64,000 nucleotides of DNA from the NCBI RefSeq assembly GCF_007994225.1, contig NZ_VLLL01000006.1, positions 620,001-684,000 on the forward strand. Direction: 5' to 3'. The notes below the pieces were generated by a model that saw only the letters and a list, made by a program, of their open reading frames with translations, ran no database searches and was not told the origin of the DNA. The stretch comes from Stackebrandtia albiflava. GTDB taxonomy: Bacteria > Actinomycetota > Actinomycetes > Mycobacteriales > Micromonosporaceae. Below, one piece after another: positions 17,724 to 26,671 of the stretch; positions within the stretch are counted from its first letter, which is position 1, and each line of letters starts with the position of its first letter. The position numbers were made by a program, and so were the translations under genes.

Positions 17724-20012
17724 TCACCGGTTCGCGGGGGTGGCCGCTTTCAGTACCACGCCGAGCACCTGGAGTGCGCCCGATTTGGACAGCGGCTCGT
17801 TTCCGTTGCCGCACTTGGGGGACTGCACGCAGGACGGGCAGCCGAAATCGCAACCGCACGCGGTGACGGCGTCCTGGGTCGCGGTGAGCCAGTCCTGCCA
17901 GGCGGTGAAGCCGCGTTCCGCGAACCCCGCGCCGCCCACGTGTCCATCGTAGACGAACACCGTCGGTGTCCCCGTGTCGGCGTGGCCCGGGGTGGACAGG
18001 CCGCCGATGTCCCAACGGTCGCAGGTCGCGACCAGCGGCAGCAGTCCGATCGCGGCGTGCTCGGCGGCGTGCAGCGCACCCGGGATGTCACGGCGCGGCA
18101 CGCCGGCGTCCATGAGCGCCGCCTCCGACACGGTCCACCACACCGCGACGGTCCGCAACGTGTGAGGTGGTAGGTCGAGTGGGACCTCGTCCATGATCTC
18201 GCCGCCGGGCAGTCGCCGCCGTTGGTAGGCGACGACCTGGTTGACGACCTCGACGTCACCGAAGTACAGGCAGACCGGTCCGGCCTCCTGCCGCCGCCGG
18301 ACCCGAAGCACCGTCAGATCGGTGGTGCTGCGGGGATACGTCGAGTACTCCGGCCGGGCGGACCGGACGAAGGCGGCGTTGTCGGCCTCGTCGAGCCGGT
18401 CGACGAGGTACGAGTCGCCCTGGTGGAGGTAGACCGCGCCGGGATGGACCAAGGTGTGCGCCGATCCGGCGTCGACGGTGCCCAGTAGTTCCCCGGACTC
18501 GGTCTCGATGACGTCGATCGGTTCGCCGACGGCACCGCGCAACGTCACGGCGGGCCGCCGCCGCCCGGTGAAGTACCAGCCTCCGGTACGGCGCCGGACC
18601 AGTCGGCTCTCCGCCAGTTCGGTCAAGACCTCCTCGGCGGCCTCACCGCCGAACATGTCCAGTTCCCCGGGCCGGATCGGCTGTTCGTCGGCGGCACACA
18701 GCAGGTGTGGACCCAGTACGTACGGGTTCGCCGGGTCCAGGACGGTGGCCTCCACGGGCCGGGAGAACACCGCCTCGGGGTGATGTACGAGATACGTGTC
18801 CAACGGGTCGTCCCGTGCCACCAGGACGGCCAGCGCCGGGATGTCGCCGCGCCCGGCTCGCCCGGCCTGTTGCCACAGCGAGGCCAGCGTTCCCGGGTAG
18901 CCGCACAGCAGCACCGCGTCCAGGCCGGCGATGTCGATGCCCAGTTCCAGCGCGTTGGTGGCGGCGACGCCGAGCAGGTCGCCGTCCCGAAGGCCGGCCT
19001 CGATGCGGCGGCGGTCGTCGCGGAGGTAGCCGGAGCGGTACGCGGCGATGCGTGAGGCACGGCCGGTGCCCGCGAGCTGTTCCGCCGCCAGTGACCCGAC
19101 CAGTTCGACGCCGCGCCGGGAACGCACGAACGCGACCGTGCGCACCTTCCGGTTCACCAGGTCGGCCAGGAGTGAGGCGGTCTCGGTGAGCGCCGATCGC
19201 CGTTGCGGCGCGCCGTGTTCCCCGGTGAGGTCGGGCAGCAGCGGTGGTTCCCACAGGCCGAAGGTGACGCCCGGATGCGGTGAGGCGTCCTCGGTCACCG
19301 CGGTGACGTCGACGCCGAGCAGCCGGGACGCGCCGTGACCGGGGTCGCCGGTGGTGGCCGAGGCGGCGATGAACGTGGGAGTGGCGCCGTGGTGCCTGGC
19401 GAGCCGGTGGAGTCGTCGCAGGACCAGCGCCACGTGTGAACCGAACACGCCCCGGTACGCGTGGCATTCGTCGACGACGACGTACCGCAGCCGTCGCAGG
19501 AACCGGGACCACCGGTCGTGCCTGGGCAGGATCGCGTGGTGGAGCATGTCGGGGTTGGTGAGGACCAGGTTGGCGTGCCGGCTGATCCACTGCCGCTGGT
19601 CGTACGGGGTGTCGCCGTCGAGGGTGGCGGGGACGCAGCCGGGGGCGGCCAGTGCGGTGAGTGCCCGGAACTGGTCGGCCGCCAACGCCTTGGTGGGGGA
19701 CAGGTACACGACGGTCGCGTCGGAGTCGCTCTGGGCGGCCAGGGTCGGCAGCTGGTAGGCCATGCTCTTCCCGGAGGCGGTTCCGGTGGCGATGACGGTG
19801 TGGGTGCCCCGGTGGGCGAGGTCGGCGGCGGTGACCTGGTGCCGCCATGGCCGGTCGACACCCCGCGCGCGGAACGCCTCCCGTACCCCCTCGGGGGCCC
19901 AGCCGGGCCAGTCCACCACGTCCGCGACGCGGGGGGCCACCTCGTGCACGTGTCGCAGCGGCTCGCCGTCACGCAGGACGGTGAGCCGCCGGAGCAGGTC
20001 GCCGGGGGGCAT
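17724..20012 (-). CDS. DEAD/DEAH-box helicase with DUF1998 C-terminus (MrfA/YprA-like)
   Basis: A 762-residue SF2 helicase. Motif I is ATGTASGKS, motif II VVDECHAY (DECH), with SAT and QQAGRAGR motifs in the second RecA domain; the C-terminal DUF1998 region ends with four cysteines (ACGCDFGCPSCVQSPKCG), a metal site. The Bacillus relative MrfA works in repair of mitomycin-type damage. In Streptomyces the matching gene lies beside bldG; here about 8 kb of other genes separate them. ATG 20012 (MPPGDLL...) is preferred; an upstream GTG-type extension adds eight residues. Confidence 0.92.
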   Translation of the reverse strand: MPPGDLLRRLTVLRDGEPLRHVHEVAPRVADVVDWPGWAPEGVREAFRARGVDRPWRHQVTAADLAHRGTHTVIATGTASGKSMAYQLPTLAAQSDSDATVVYLSPTKALAADQFRALTALAAPGCVPATLDGDTPYDQRQWISRHANLVLTNPDMLHHAILPRHDRWSRFLRRLRYVVVDECHAYRGVFGSHVALVLRRLHRLARHHGATPTFIAASATTGDPGHGASRLLGVDVTAVTEDASPHPGVTFGLWEPPLLPDLTGEHGAPQRRSALTETASLLADLVNRKVRTVAFVRSRRGVELVGSLAAEQLAGTGRASRIAAYRSGYLRDDRRRIEAGLRDGDLLGVAATNALELGIDIAGLDAVLLCGYPGTLASLWQQAGRAGRGDIPALAVLVARDDPLDTYLVHHPEAVFSRPVEATVLDPANPYVLGPHLLCAADEQPIRPGELDMFGGEAAEEVLTELAESRLVRRRTGGWYFTGRRRPAVTLRGAVGEPIDVIETESGELLGTVDAGSAHTLVHPGAVYLHQGDSYLVDRLDEADNAAFVRSARPEYSTYPRSTTDLTVLRVRRRQEAGPVCLYFGDVEVVNQVVAYQRRRLPGGEIMDEVPLDLPPHTLRTVAVWWTVSEAALMDAGVPRRDIPGALHAAEHAAIGLLPLVATCDRWDIGGLSTPGHADTGTPTVFVYDGHVGGAGFAERGFTAWQDWLTATQDAVTACGCDFGCPSCVQSPKCGNGNEPLSKSGALQVLGVVLKAATPANR

Positions 20013-20108
20013 GGTCACCCGTCGATGCTGGCACACCGTTATGACATCGCCTCCCCGGGTGCGGGCCGCCGGGATGCCGTGTTAGTGGTATCCCGCTAAG
20101 CTGGGAGG

Positions 20109-20717
20109 GTGCCCCACACCGGACTCGTGGTCGGTTTCGACCTGGACATGACCCTCTTCGACACCCGGCCCGCCATCGCGGCCACCCTCGCCGCCGCGGC
20201 GGCCGAACTGCGGGTCGGGTTCGACGTCGACCTGTTCCTCAAGGAGCTCGGTCCGCCGCTCGACATGCTGGTCGGCCGTCAACTGCCCGCCGAGCGGGTC
20301 GACGCCTTCGTCGCGAAGTACCGGGAGATCTACCACCTTCACGGGCTTCCCGTGACGGTGCTGCTGCCCGGTGCGCGGGAGTCGTTGGCGTCGGTGGCCG
20401 CGGCCGGAGGTACCTCCATCGTCATCACCGGCAAGAACGACCGGGACGCCGGGCTGCACGTCGACGCCGAACGGCTGGAGGTGACGCACGTGATCGGGTT
20501 CGCGTGGGCGGAGGGCAAGACGGCCGCGCTCCGGAAGCACGGCGCCCGCGTCTACGTCGGCGACCACCCTGCCGACGTCGCCGCCGCCCGGGCCGCGGAC
20601 GCCCTCGCGGTCGCGGTGACCACCGGAAGCCACGGCCCGGACTCCTTCGGCGACGCCGACGTGGTCCTGTCGTCGCTCAGCGAGTTCCCGGAGTGGCTGG
20701 CGTCGCGGACGTGGTGA
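20109..20717 (+). CDS. HAD family hydrolase
   Basis: A 202-residue HAD-superfamily phosphatase-like protein. Motif I is FDLDMTLFDT (nucleophile Asp and DxT), motif II ITGKN with Thr, motif III Lys in AEGKT, motif IV GDHPADV. The helical cap of about residues 20-80 places it near phosphoglycolate phosphatase-type enzymes; the substrate is unknown. The GTG at 20109 is only one base from a GGGAGG box, so a GTG at 20127 or another start is possible. Its 3' end overlaps the convergent EamA gene by 41 bp. Confidence 0.85.
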   Translation: MPHTGLVVGFDLDMTLFDTRPAIAATLAAAAAELRVGFDVDLFLKELGPPLDMLVGRQLPAERVDAFVAKYREIYHLHGLPVTVLLPGARESLASVAAAGGTSIVITGKNDRDAGLHVDAERLEVTHVIGFAWAEGKTAALRKHGARVYVGDHPADVAAARAADALAVAVTTGSHGPDSFGDADVVLSSLSEFPEWLASRTW

Positions 20718-21627
20718 CCACGGGGCCGCGCCGTCCCGTCTGGATCATCGCGGCCCCCACCAGGACGATCACCGCTCCGACGGGCGTGCTCCACGCCAGT
20801 TCCTCACCGAGCAGGGTCACACCGGCGACCGCGGCGACCAGCGGGATGAAGTAGGTGACGGTCTGGCTGACCGTGGGGCCGACCTCGATGACCAACCGGT
20901 ACTGCATGAGGAACGCGACCCCGGTGCCGAGCACCCCCAGCACGAGCACGGCGGCCACCGCCCGCGCGGACACCGCGGTGGGCACGTCGGTGGCGAACGG
21001 CACCAGCAGCACCAGTTGCGCCGTGGCGGCGGTCAGTTGCGCGGCGGCCATCGACAGGTTGCTGTGGCCGGTGTCGGGCAGTGTGCGCCGCAGGTACGCC
21101 CACCCCACCGCGTAACTCGCGGAGGCGACCAGTGCCAGCACGGTGCCGGTGAGGTCCTGGCCCGCGAAGCCCTGCCAGATCCCCAGGACGGTCAACACGC
21201 CGACGAAGCCGACGCCCAGGCCCGCCGCCCGGCGGCGGGTCGGCCGGTCCTCGCTCAACGCCACCAGGCCGACCAGCATCCCCCACAGCGGCGTGGTGGC
21301 GTTGCAGATTCCGGCCAGGGTGGACGAGATCCGCAGTTCGGCGTAACCGAACAGGGTGAACGGCAGGGTGTTCAGCAGGAACCCCGCCACCGCGAGGTGG
21401 ATCCACACCCGAAGGCCGCGCGGCAGCCGGTCCCGGCGTACCGCCGTCGCGACCAGCAGCACACCCGCTCCGGCCGCGATCCGGCCGAGCGACACCTGCA
21501 ACGGGGAGAACGACTCGGTGCCGAGTTTGATCAGCAGGAAGCTGAAGCCCCACACGGTGCTCAACAGGGCGAACCGGACGCGCCAGTCGTTCCAGAGGCG
21601 GCGGGGCCCCGCCGGATCGATCGTCAT
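20677..21627 (-). CDS. EamA/DMT family transporter
   Basis: About 316 residues and ten hydrophobic segments in two EamA repeats (VWGFSFLLIKLGTESFSP early; AVAGVTLLGEELAW late), the pattern of RhtA/YdcZ-type metabolite exporters. The substrate is unknown. ATG 21627 (MTIDPAG...) is chosen over an upstream frame of 23 residues that is not protein-like. It diverges from a LysR regulator with 73 bp between the starts, so that regulator probably controls it. Confidence 0.88.
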   Translation of the reverse strand: MTIDPAGPRRLWNDWRVRFALLSTVWGFSFLLIKLGTESFSPLQVSLGRIAAGAGVLLVATAVRRDRLPRGLRVWIHLAVAGFLLNTLPFTLFGYAELRISSTLAGICNATTPLWGMLVGLVALSEDRPTRRRAAGLGVGFVGVLTVLGIWQGFAGQDLTGTVLALVASASYAVGWAYLRRTLPDTGHSNLSMAAAQLTAATAQLVLLVPFATDVPTAVSARAVAAVLVLGVLGTGVAFLMQYRLVIEVGPTVSQTVTYFIPLVAAVAGVTLLGEELAWSTPVGAVIVLVGAAMIQTGRRGPVVTTSATPATPGTR

Positions 21628-21700
21628 GTCCCGACTGTGCCGCCGGATATCGTTAAGGACAAGCGAGAATGTGTGGCGGCGACCGAGTAGGAGCACTTAA

Positions 21701-22603
21701 ATGTTGAATGTGGAGCGACTGCGGGTGTTGTGGGCGGTGGCCAACCACGGTGCCGTCGGCCTGGCCGCCCGGAACCTGCACGTCACGACATCCGCCGTCT
21801 CACAGCAGATAGACAAACTCGAACGCGAGGTCGGCCAGGAACTGGTCGTGCGGCAGGGCAGGGGAGTGCGCCTTACCGACGCGGGGCGGCTGCTCGCCGA
21901 GCACGCCCGGGACATCCTGTCCCGGATGGAGCAGGCCGAGGCCGACCTCGCCGCACAGCAGGGCAGCGCCTTCGGCTGGCTGACCGTGGGCGCGTTCCCC
22001 ACCGCCGCGCGTGGCCTCATGCCGCAGGCGCTCGCACGGCTGCGCCGCCGCCACCCCGGCCTGACGATCTCCCTCCGGGAGTTGGAGCCCGAGTGGGCCG
22101 TCACGGAACTCCAGCGCGGCGACATGGACCTCGCCCTGGTGCTCGACTGGGCGACCAGGCCGTTGGCGTTGTCACCCGAGCTTCGCAGGATCGGTCTCAT
22201 GACCGACCTCATCGACGTGGCGTTGCCGGCGGGCCACCGGTTGGCCGGCAAGGCGGAACTGGACCTGGCCGACCTCGCCGCCGAGCCCTGGATCGCGTGG
22301 CCGCAGGGTGAGATGTGCCGGGAATGGCTGGAGACCACTCTGCACGCGATGGAACTCCGGCCGCGCATCGCGCACACGGCCGGTGAACACCAGACGCAGC
22401 TCGCGCTCGTGGCCGCGGGGCTCGGCGTGGCGGTCGCGCCCCGGCTCGGGAGGCACCCGGTCCCGGAGGGCGTCGTGCTGGTCCCGGTGAGGGATTCGCT
22501 GCGCCGCAACATCCAGGTGGCGTGGCGCGCCGACTCCGAGGCACGGCCGTCGGTGGCCGCCACGGTCCAGGTCCTGCAGGAGGTCGCCCGGACGCCGGAG
22601 TGA
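21701..22603 (+). CDS. LysR family transcriptional regulator
   Basis: A 300-residue LysR-type regulator. Winged HTH at residues 1-60 (NVERLRVLWAVANHGAVGLAARNLHVTTSAVSQQIDKLE), then a two-lobed effector domain ending in the usual AVAPRLGRHPVPEGV segment. ATG 21701 follows GGAGCACTTAA. Divergent from the EamA transporter, the typical LysR-target layout; an inducer cannot be deduced. The next gene downstream, an MFS exporter, begins 68 bp after the stop. Confidence 0.9.
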   Translation: MLNVERLRVLWAVANHGAVGLAARNLHVTTSAVSQQIDKLEREVGQELVVRQGRGVRLTDAGRLLAEHARDILSRMEQAEADLAAQQGSAFGWLTVGAFPTAARGLMPQALARLRRRHPGLTISLRELEPEWAVTELQRGDMDLALVLDWATRPLALSPELRRIGLMTDLIDVALPAGHRLAGKAELDLADLAAEPWIAWPQGEMCREWLETTLHAMELRPRIAHTAGEHQTQLALVAAGLGVAVAPRLGRHPVPEGVVLVPVRDSLRRNIQVAWRADSEARPSVAATVQVLQEVARTPE

Positions 22604-22671
22604 CCCGCCGCCCCGGCCGGTGCGGACGGAACCGGGTCGGTGGAGGTGGGATTTCGATAGAGTCGCTGACC

Positions 22672-24141
22672 ATGGCGGCCGATTCGGGAATCCGGCTGGA
22701 TTCCACCACCGGGAGGGGCATCGTGGTCGCCGCGGTGCTGGGTTCCAGCGTGGCACTGTTGGACGGCACCGTGGTCAACGTCGCCCTGCCGCACATCGGT
22801 GAGGAGTTCGGCTCCGAACTGGACGGTCTGCAGTGGGTCGTCAACGGATACACCCTCATGCTCGCGGCCGTGGTGTTGCTCGGCGGGGCGCTCGGTGACC
22901 GGTTCGGCCGGCGGAGGGTGTTCCTCATCGGGGTCGTGTGGTTCGGGGTGGCCTCGCTGCTGTGCGGCCTGGCACCGGGAATCGTGAGCCTGGTGGTGGC
23001 GCGACTCTTGCAGGGCATCGGTGCGGGCCTGTTGACCCCCGGTTCGCTCGCGATCATCCAGGCGTCGCTGCGCCGTGAGGACCGGGCCAAGGCCATCGGG
23101 GCGTGGTCGGGACTGGGTGGGGTCGCCGCGGCCGCGGGACCGTTCCTGGGCGGATGGCTGGTCGACGCCGTCGACTGGCGCCTGGTGTTCCTGATCAATC
23201 TGCCGCTGGTGGCCGCCACCGTCTGGGCGGCCGTCCGCTGGGTGCCGGAGAGCCGCGACACCACCAGGGACGGCGGGTTCGACCTGGCGGGCGCGACGCT
23301 GGGGGCGGTGTTTCTGGGCGGCCTGACCTTCGCGCTGGTCCAGCCCGGGATGCTGGGCTGGGTGGCGGCGGTGGTCGCGGTCGTCGCGGCGGTCGGCTTC
23401 GTCGTCGTGGAGCGTCGCGCGGCGGCGCCGGTGGTGCCGGGCGAGATGTTCGCGGACCGGCAGTTCACCGCGATCAACGCCGTGACCTTCTTCGTGTACG
23501 CGGGCCTGGGCGGCGTGATGTTCTTCGTCGTGATGCAGTTGCAGGTCGTCTCGGACTACTCGGCGCTGGCCGCCGGGCTCACCATGCTGCCGTTCACGGT
23601 CCTCATGCTGGCCTTCTCCGCCAGGGCGGGGGCGCTGGGCGAGCGGATCGGCCCGCGGTGGCCGCTGACCGTGGGACCGTTGCTGGCGGGAGTCGGTGTC
23701 TTCATGTTGATCGGGGTCGGTGCCGACGCGCCCTATTGGACGGCGGTGCTCCCGGGCGTCCTGGTGATGAGCGTCGGGATGACGGTGACGGTGGCGCCGT
23801 TGACGGCGGGAGTGCTGGCGGCGACCGACGTCGCCCACGCCGGTGTCGCCAGTGGCATCAACAACGCGATCGCCAGGGCGGCGGGGCTGCTCGCGGTGGC
23901 GGCGCTGCCGCTGGCGGCCGGGTTGAACGGTGAGGCGTACCGGGATCCGTTCGCCTTCGCGCTGGGGTACCAGATCGCGATCGCCCTGTGCGCGGTGCTG
24001 TTCGTGGTGGGCGCGCTGATCGGTGTCGTGTTCGTGCGGGATCCGAAGTGGGCGGCGCACCGGGCGGCGCGTACCCAGTGCCCGTACAACGCGCCGCAGT
24101 TGGATCCGGGCGTCGCCGGGGCGGAGCGCGACGCGTCCTGA
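22672..24141 (+). CDS. MFS drug exporter, DHA2 (14-helix) type
   Basis: A 489-residue H+-coupled exporter of the EmrB/QacA type: LLDGTVVNVALPHIGEEF in helix 1, GGALGDRFGRRRVF as motif A, and about 14 helices. ATG 22672 (MAADSGIRL...) is chosen because the 50 residues before it overlap the LysR gene and are not protein-like. It lies 68 bp behind the LysR gene, same strand, and may share its transcript. Substrate unknown. Confidence 0.9.
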   Translation: MAADSGIRLDSTTGRGIVVAAVLGSSVALLDGTVVNVALPHIGEEFGSELDGLQWVVNGYTLMLAAVVLLGGALGDRFGRRRVFLIGVVWFGVASLLCGLAPGIVSLVVARLLQGIGAGLLTPGSLAIIQASLRREDRAKAIGAWSGLGGVAAAAGPFLGGWLVDAVDWRLVFLINLPLVAATVWAAVRWVPESRDTTRDGGFDLAGATLGAVFLGGLTFALVQPGMLGWVAAVVAVVAAVGFVVVERRAAAPVVPGEMFADRQFTAINAVTFFVYAGLGGVMFFVVMQLQVVSDYSALAAGLTMLPFTVLMLAFSARAGALGERIGPRWPLTVGPLLAGVGVFMLIGVGADAPYWTAVLPGVLVMSVGMTVTVAPLTAGVLAATDVAHAGVASGINNAIARAAGLLAVAALPLAAGLNGEAYRDPFAFALGYQIAIALCAVLFVVGALIGVVFVRDPKWAAHRAARTQCPYNAPQLDPGVAGAERDAS

Positions 24142-24155
24142 GGGGCTGCTTCGGG

Positions 24156-24233
24156 CCTCGTTCGTCGCGAGTGGCGCGAGGCGCCGACCGGTCGACGCGC
24201 GGCAGAGCAGCGGGATCGAAGACGACTTCTCAG
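24156..24233 (+). repeat. Short dispersed repeat, left member
   Basis: CCTCGTTCGTCGCG at 24156-24169 followed by GGGATCGAAGACGACTTCTC; a related copy lies at 25930-25977, after the protease and the 47-residue gene. Both are in the same orientation and bracket that segment. Confidence 0.45.
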
Positions 24234-24332
24234 GTCGTTCGGGGGTGCGGTGTCCCGCCGTCGCCGATGTGTGTGCGGAATCGTCTTTCGGGTCTTGCCT
24301 ACCGGGCACCGGTCGCAATAGCATACACATAA

Positions 24333-24354
24333 TACATCCGAATGTTTGGATGTA
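24333..24354. promoter_or_regulatory. Candidate operator upstream of the protease gene
   Basis: TACATCC (24333-24339) and GGATGTA (24348-24354) form a perfect 7-bp inverted repeat with 8-base spacer, ending 20 bp before the protease ATG and just downstream of an A/T-rich ACATAAT stretch that may be a -10 box. A repressor site is inferred. Confidence 0.5.
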
Positions 24355-24374
24355 ACTGCCCGAAAGGATGACGC

Positions 24375-25556
24375 ATGACCGCACGACGGGTCGCGGGCGC
24401 CCTCATGGGACTCGCGCTGTTGACGGCCGTCACCGGAGCAATCGGCGGTGACACCGCCGAAGCCGGTCCACTCCCCACATCAGCCGAACTCACGGTGCAG
24501 AAGGTCGGCGAACTCGTCGACCGGGACGCCACCGTGTCATACCGGTCCACCGACCAGAGCATCACCGTCCACCACCCCGGAGCGACCTACGTCAAGGTCA
24601 GGTTCGCCGGTCTCGACCTGGCACCCGGCGACCGCCTGACCGTCTCCGACCCCGAAGGCGTCGAGGTCCACACGTACCACGGCGCCCCCGGCGAAGGATG
24701 GCGCGACGGCGACTCCGACTACACCCTGCACGAGAACGGCGTGTTCGCGGCCCTGTCCATCGAAGGCGACACCGCCGTCGTGGAGATACACCGCGCCGAC
24801 GACGACCTGGACGCGAAACCCGGTGGCGTCCAGATCGACGGATACTGGCGCGGGTACGACCAGGCCGAGTACGAGGCCGCCAACCCCGGAATCGAATCGG
24901 TGTGCGGCGTCGAGGGTCGCCGGGACAGTATCTGCTACCAGTCGAGCCACCCCACCGAGTACCAGCGGTCCCGCGCCGTCGGACGCCTCCTGATGGGCGG
25001 CAGCGCCTGCACGGCGTTCCGGGTCGGCGACACCAACCGCCTGCTCACCAACAACCACTGCATGTCCACCCAGTCCGCCATCGCCGGCAGCGAGACCCAG
25101 TTCGACTACGAGTGCGCCACCTGCGGCGGCAACAACCCGAAGACCCCCACGAAGGTCTCCGGGGCGACGATGCACAAGACCAGCTCCCAACTCGACTACA
25201 CGCTCTACTCGGTGAACAGTTTCTCCAGCATCACCGGGTTCGGGACCCTCTACCTGGAGACCCGCCAGCCGGTGCTCAACGAGCGCATCTACATCCCCGG
25301 CCACGGAGACGCCGCCCCCAAGCGCCTCTCCGTGACCGTCCAATCAGGCGGTGCGAACTGCAAGATCGACCAGGTCCAGTACCTGACGATCAACACCGGC
25401 TACATGTGCGACACCTCCGGCGGCAGCTCGGGATCTCCCGTGATCGCCGGTTCATCGCATAAGGTGATCGCACTGCACAGAATCGGGGGCTGCCTCAACG
25501 GCGGTACCCGCATGAGCCTGATCTATCCCGAGATCGCCGGGTTGATCAGCAACTGA
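24375..25556 (+). CDS. Secreted trypsin-like serine protease
   Basis: A 393-residue secreted protein with signal peptide (about residues 1-30, ending AEAG). A propeptide-like region to about residue 180 precedes the S1-type domain. The catalytic triad is visible: His in TNNHCMS, Asp in LDYTLYS, Ser in TSGGSSGSPV. Paired cysteines (CGVEG...SIC, CATCGG, GGC) suggest disulfides, as in lysyl endopeptidase-like and glutamyl endopeptidase-like enzymes. Specificity cannot be deduced. The RBS GAAAGGA precedes the ATG. A perfect hairpin terminator follows at 25588-25620. Confidence 0.9.
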   Translation: MTARRVAGALMGLALLTAVTGAIGGDTAEAGPLPTSAELTVQKVGELVDRDATVSYRSTDQSITVHHPGATYVKVRFAGLDLAPGDRLTVSDPEGVEVHTYHGAPGEGWRDGDSDYTLHENGVFAALSIEGDTAVVEIHRADDDLDAKPGGVQIDGYWRGYDQAEYEAANPGIESVCGVEGRRDSICYQSSHPTEYQRSRAVGRLLMGGSACTAFRVGDTNRLLTNNHCMSTQSAIAGSETQFDYECATCGGNNPKTPTKVSGATMHKTSSQLDYTLYSVNSFSSITGFGTLYLETRQPVLNERIYIPGHGDAAPKRLSVTVQSGGANCKIDQVQYLTINTGYMCDTSGGSSGSPVIAGSSHKVIALHRIGGCLNGGTRMSLIYPEIAGLISN

Positions 25557-25587
25557 TGTGCGGACTACTCGCGCATCCGTCGATCGC

Positions 25588-25620
25588 CCGGCCGGCACCG
25601 GAGAACCCGGTGCCGGCCGG
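25588..25620 (+). terminator. Hairpin terminator of the protease gene
   Basis: CCGGCCGGCACCGG (25588-25601) and its perfect 14-bp complement (25607-25620), loop agaac, 32 bp after the stop codon. Confidence 0.85.
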
Positions 25621-25723
25621 GGCGGTATCCGCGAAGCATCGGCCGACACGCCCACGCGCGTGACTGAGACGGCCCACCGCGGGGTAATCACACGGCTCCG
25701 GGCCACGACAGGAGGTTGACGAG

Positions 25724-25867
25724 ATGTCCCTGATGAACCGGATCCAGCGGTTCCTTCGCAGCCCGAAGGGTCAGAAGATGACCCGGCAGGCACAGGACTA
25801 CGTGAAGAAGCCCGAGAACCAGCGGAAACTGCGGCGGCTGGCGGGCAGACTGCGCGGCAGGCACTGA
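25724..25867 (+). CDS. Small basic protein (47 aa)
   Basis: ATG 25724 follows the strong RBS GGAGG at ideal spacing and encodes a 47-residue basic helical protein, MSLMNRIQRFLRSPKGQKMT... ending RGRH, with 16 Arg/Lys residues. Composition and RBS support a real gene, and a perfect terminator follows directly. It resembles short actinobacterial proteins of unknown function; a nucleic-acid or membrane-surface role would suit its charge, but is a guess. Confidence 0.7.
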   Translation: MSLMNRIQRFLRSPKGQKMTRQAQDYVKKPENQRKLRRLAGRLRGRH

Positions 25868-25875
25868 CCCGGCGC

Positions 25876-25907
25876 CCCGCGCACCGGAGTGGGCACCGGT
25901 GCGCGGG
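25876..25907 (+). terminator. Hairpin terminator of the 47-residue gene
   Basis: CCCGCGCACCGG (25876-25887) and CCGGTGCGCGGG (25896-25907), a perfect 12-bp stem directly after the stop at 25867. Confidence 0.8.
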
Positions 25908-25929
25908 AGCGTTCCGTAAGAAGTGTGGT

Positions 25930-25977
25930 CCTCGTTCGTCGCGCAGCAGGACAGCAGGATCGACGACAGCCTCTTAG
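25930..25977 (+). repeat. Short dispersed repeat, right member
   Basis: Begins with the same CCTCGTTCGTCGCG as 24156-24169, continues GGATCGACGAC and ends GACAGCCTCTTAG. That end resembles the terminal inverted repeat of some insertion sequences; AGAGGCCGTC at 36392-36401 is a similar fragment. There is no transposase nearby. Confidence 0.4.
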
Positions 25978-26087
25978 GGGGAGATGTAGGGAGATCCGGG
26001 GGAATCGTCCGGAGGTGGAGAGACGCGCCGGACGGCAGGCTTCATGCGTCGGTGACCGACACCGACGACATGAGGTGAGGATTCGAC

Positions 26088-26561
26088 ATGACCCAGGTCC
26101 CCCCGAAGGTGAACACCGCCGTCGCACTGTGGTGCGCGGCCATCGGCGCCGGCGTCGCCGAGACCGGGCTGTTCGTCACGCAGGCGGCACTCGCCGGAGA
26201 GGCCGGTGGACTCGCGGCCCAGGCCGCGCTCAGACTCGCCGTGTACGGCCTGCTCGCGTTCGCGGCCTGGCGGCTGCGTACGGGAGCGGGTTGGCTGCGG
26301 ATCGCGGTGGCCGTGCTGGTGGGGGGATTCGGGACGCTCTCCATGGTCGCCGGCCCGGTCGGGTGGCTGCTCGACGGTGGATCCGTACCCGCGTTCCTCG
26401 CCGCCGCCGACCCCTGGACCCTCGGCTTCACCGGTCTGCGCACCGCCCACGTACTGCTCGTCGTCGCCGCCCTCGTCGTCACCTTCAGCCCGGCGTCGAA
26501 CCGGTTCTTCGCCGGTTCCCGTCCGGCGGAGGCGGAGCGAGGCGCACTCCGGCACGGTTGA
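26088..26561 (+). CDS. Four-helix membrane protein, unknown
   Basis: A 157-residue protein with four hydrophobic segments (about residues 10-32, 45-62, 70-92 and 110-135) and a short basic C-terminal tail. No family motif recognised. ATG 26088 lies 8 bases after a TGAGG stretch that may be its RBS. The next gene on the strand, an RNA methylase, starts about 105 bp later behind a small leader ORF. Confidence 0.8.
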   Translation: MTQVPPKVNTAVALWCAAIGAGVAETGLFVTQAALAGEAGGLAAQAALRLAVYGLLAFAAWRLRTGAGWLRIAVAVLVGGFGTLSMVAGPVGWLLDGGSVPAFLAAADPWTLGFTGLRTAHVLLVVAALVVTFSPASNRFFAGSRPAEAERGALRHG

Positions 26562-26641
26562 CATCACACCCACCGGTTATGGTTCGGGCTCGCCCGGTTC
26601 GGCCGGGCGAGCCGTCCACCGTCGACGAAAGGACCAGCCGG

Positions 26642-26671
26642 ATGCGACCGCGGGTGACGCAGTGCGGATGA
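26642..26671 (+). CDS. Nine-residue leader ORF
   Basis: ATG 26642, well spaced after GAAAGGA (26628-26634), opens MRPRVTQCG and stops at TGA 26669-26671, which overlaps the ATG of the methylase (ATGA). This looks like a translationally coupled leader; the methylase start has no RBS of its own. Whether the peptide itself matters is unknown. Confidence 0.45.
   Translation: MRPRVTQCG

Noticed and set aside
21697..24384. 895-codon open frame on the minus strand
   Set aside because: Antisense to the LysR and MFS genes, Arg/His/Gln-rich, no motif.
24375..25556. Protease considered as foreign by codon use
   Set aside because: GC content and third-position bias look similar to neighbours; only the flanking repeats hint at transfer.
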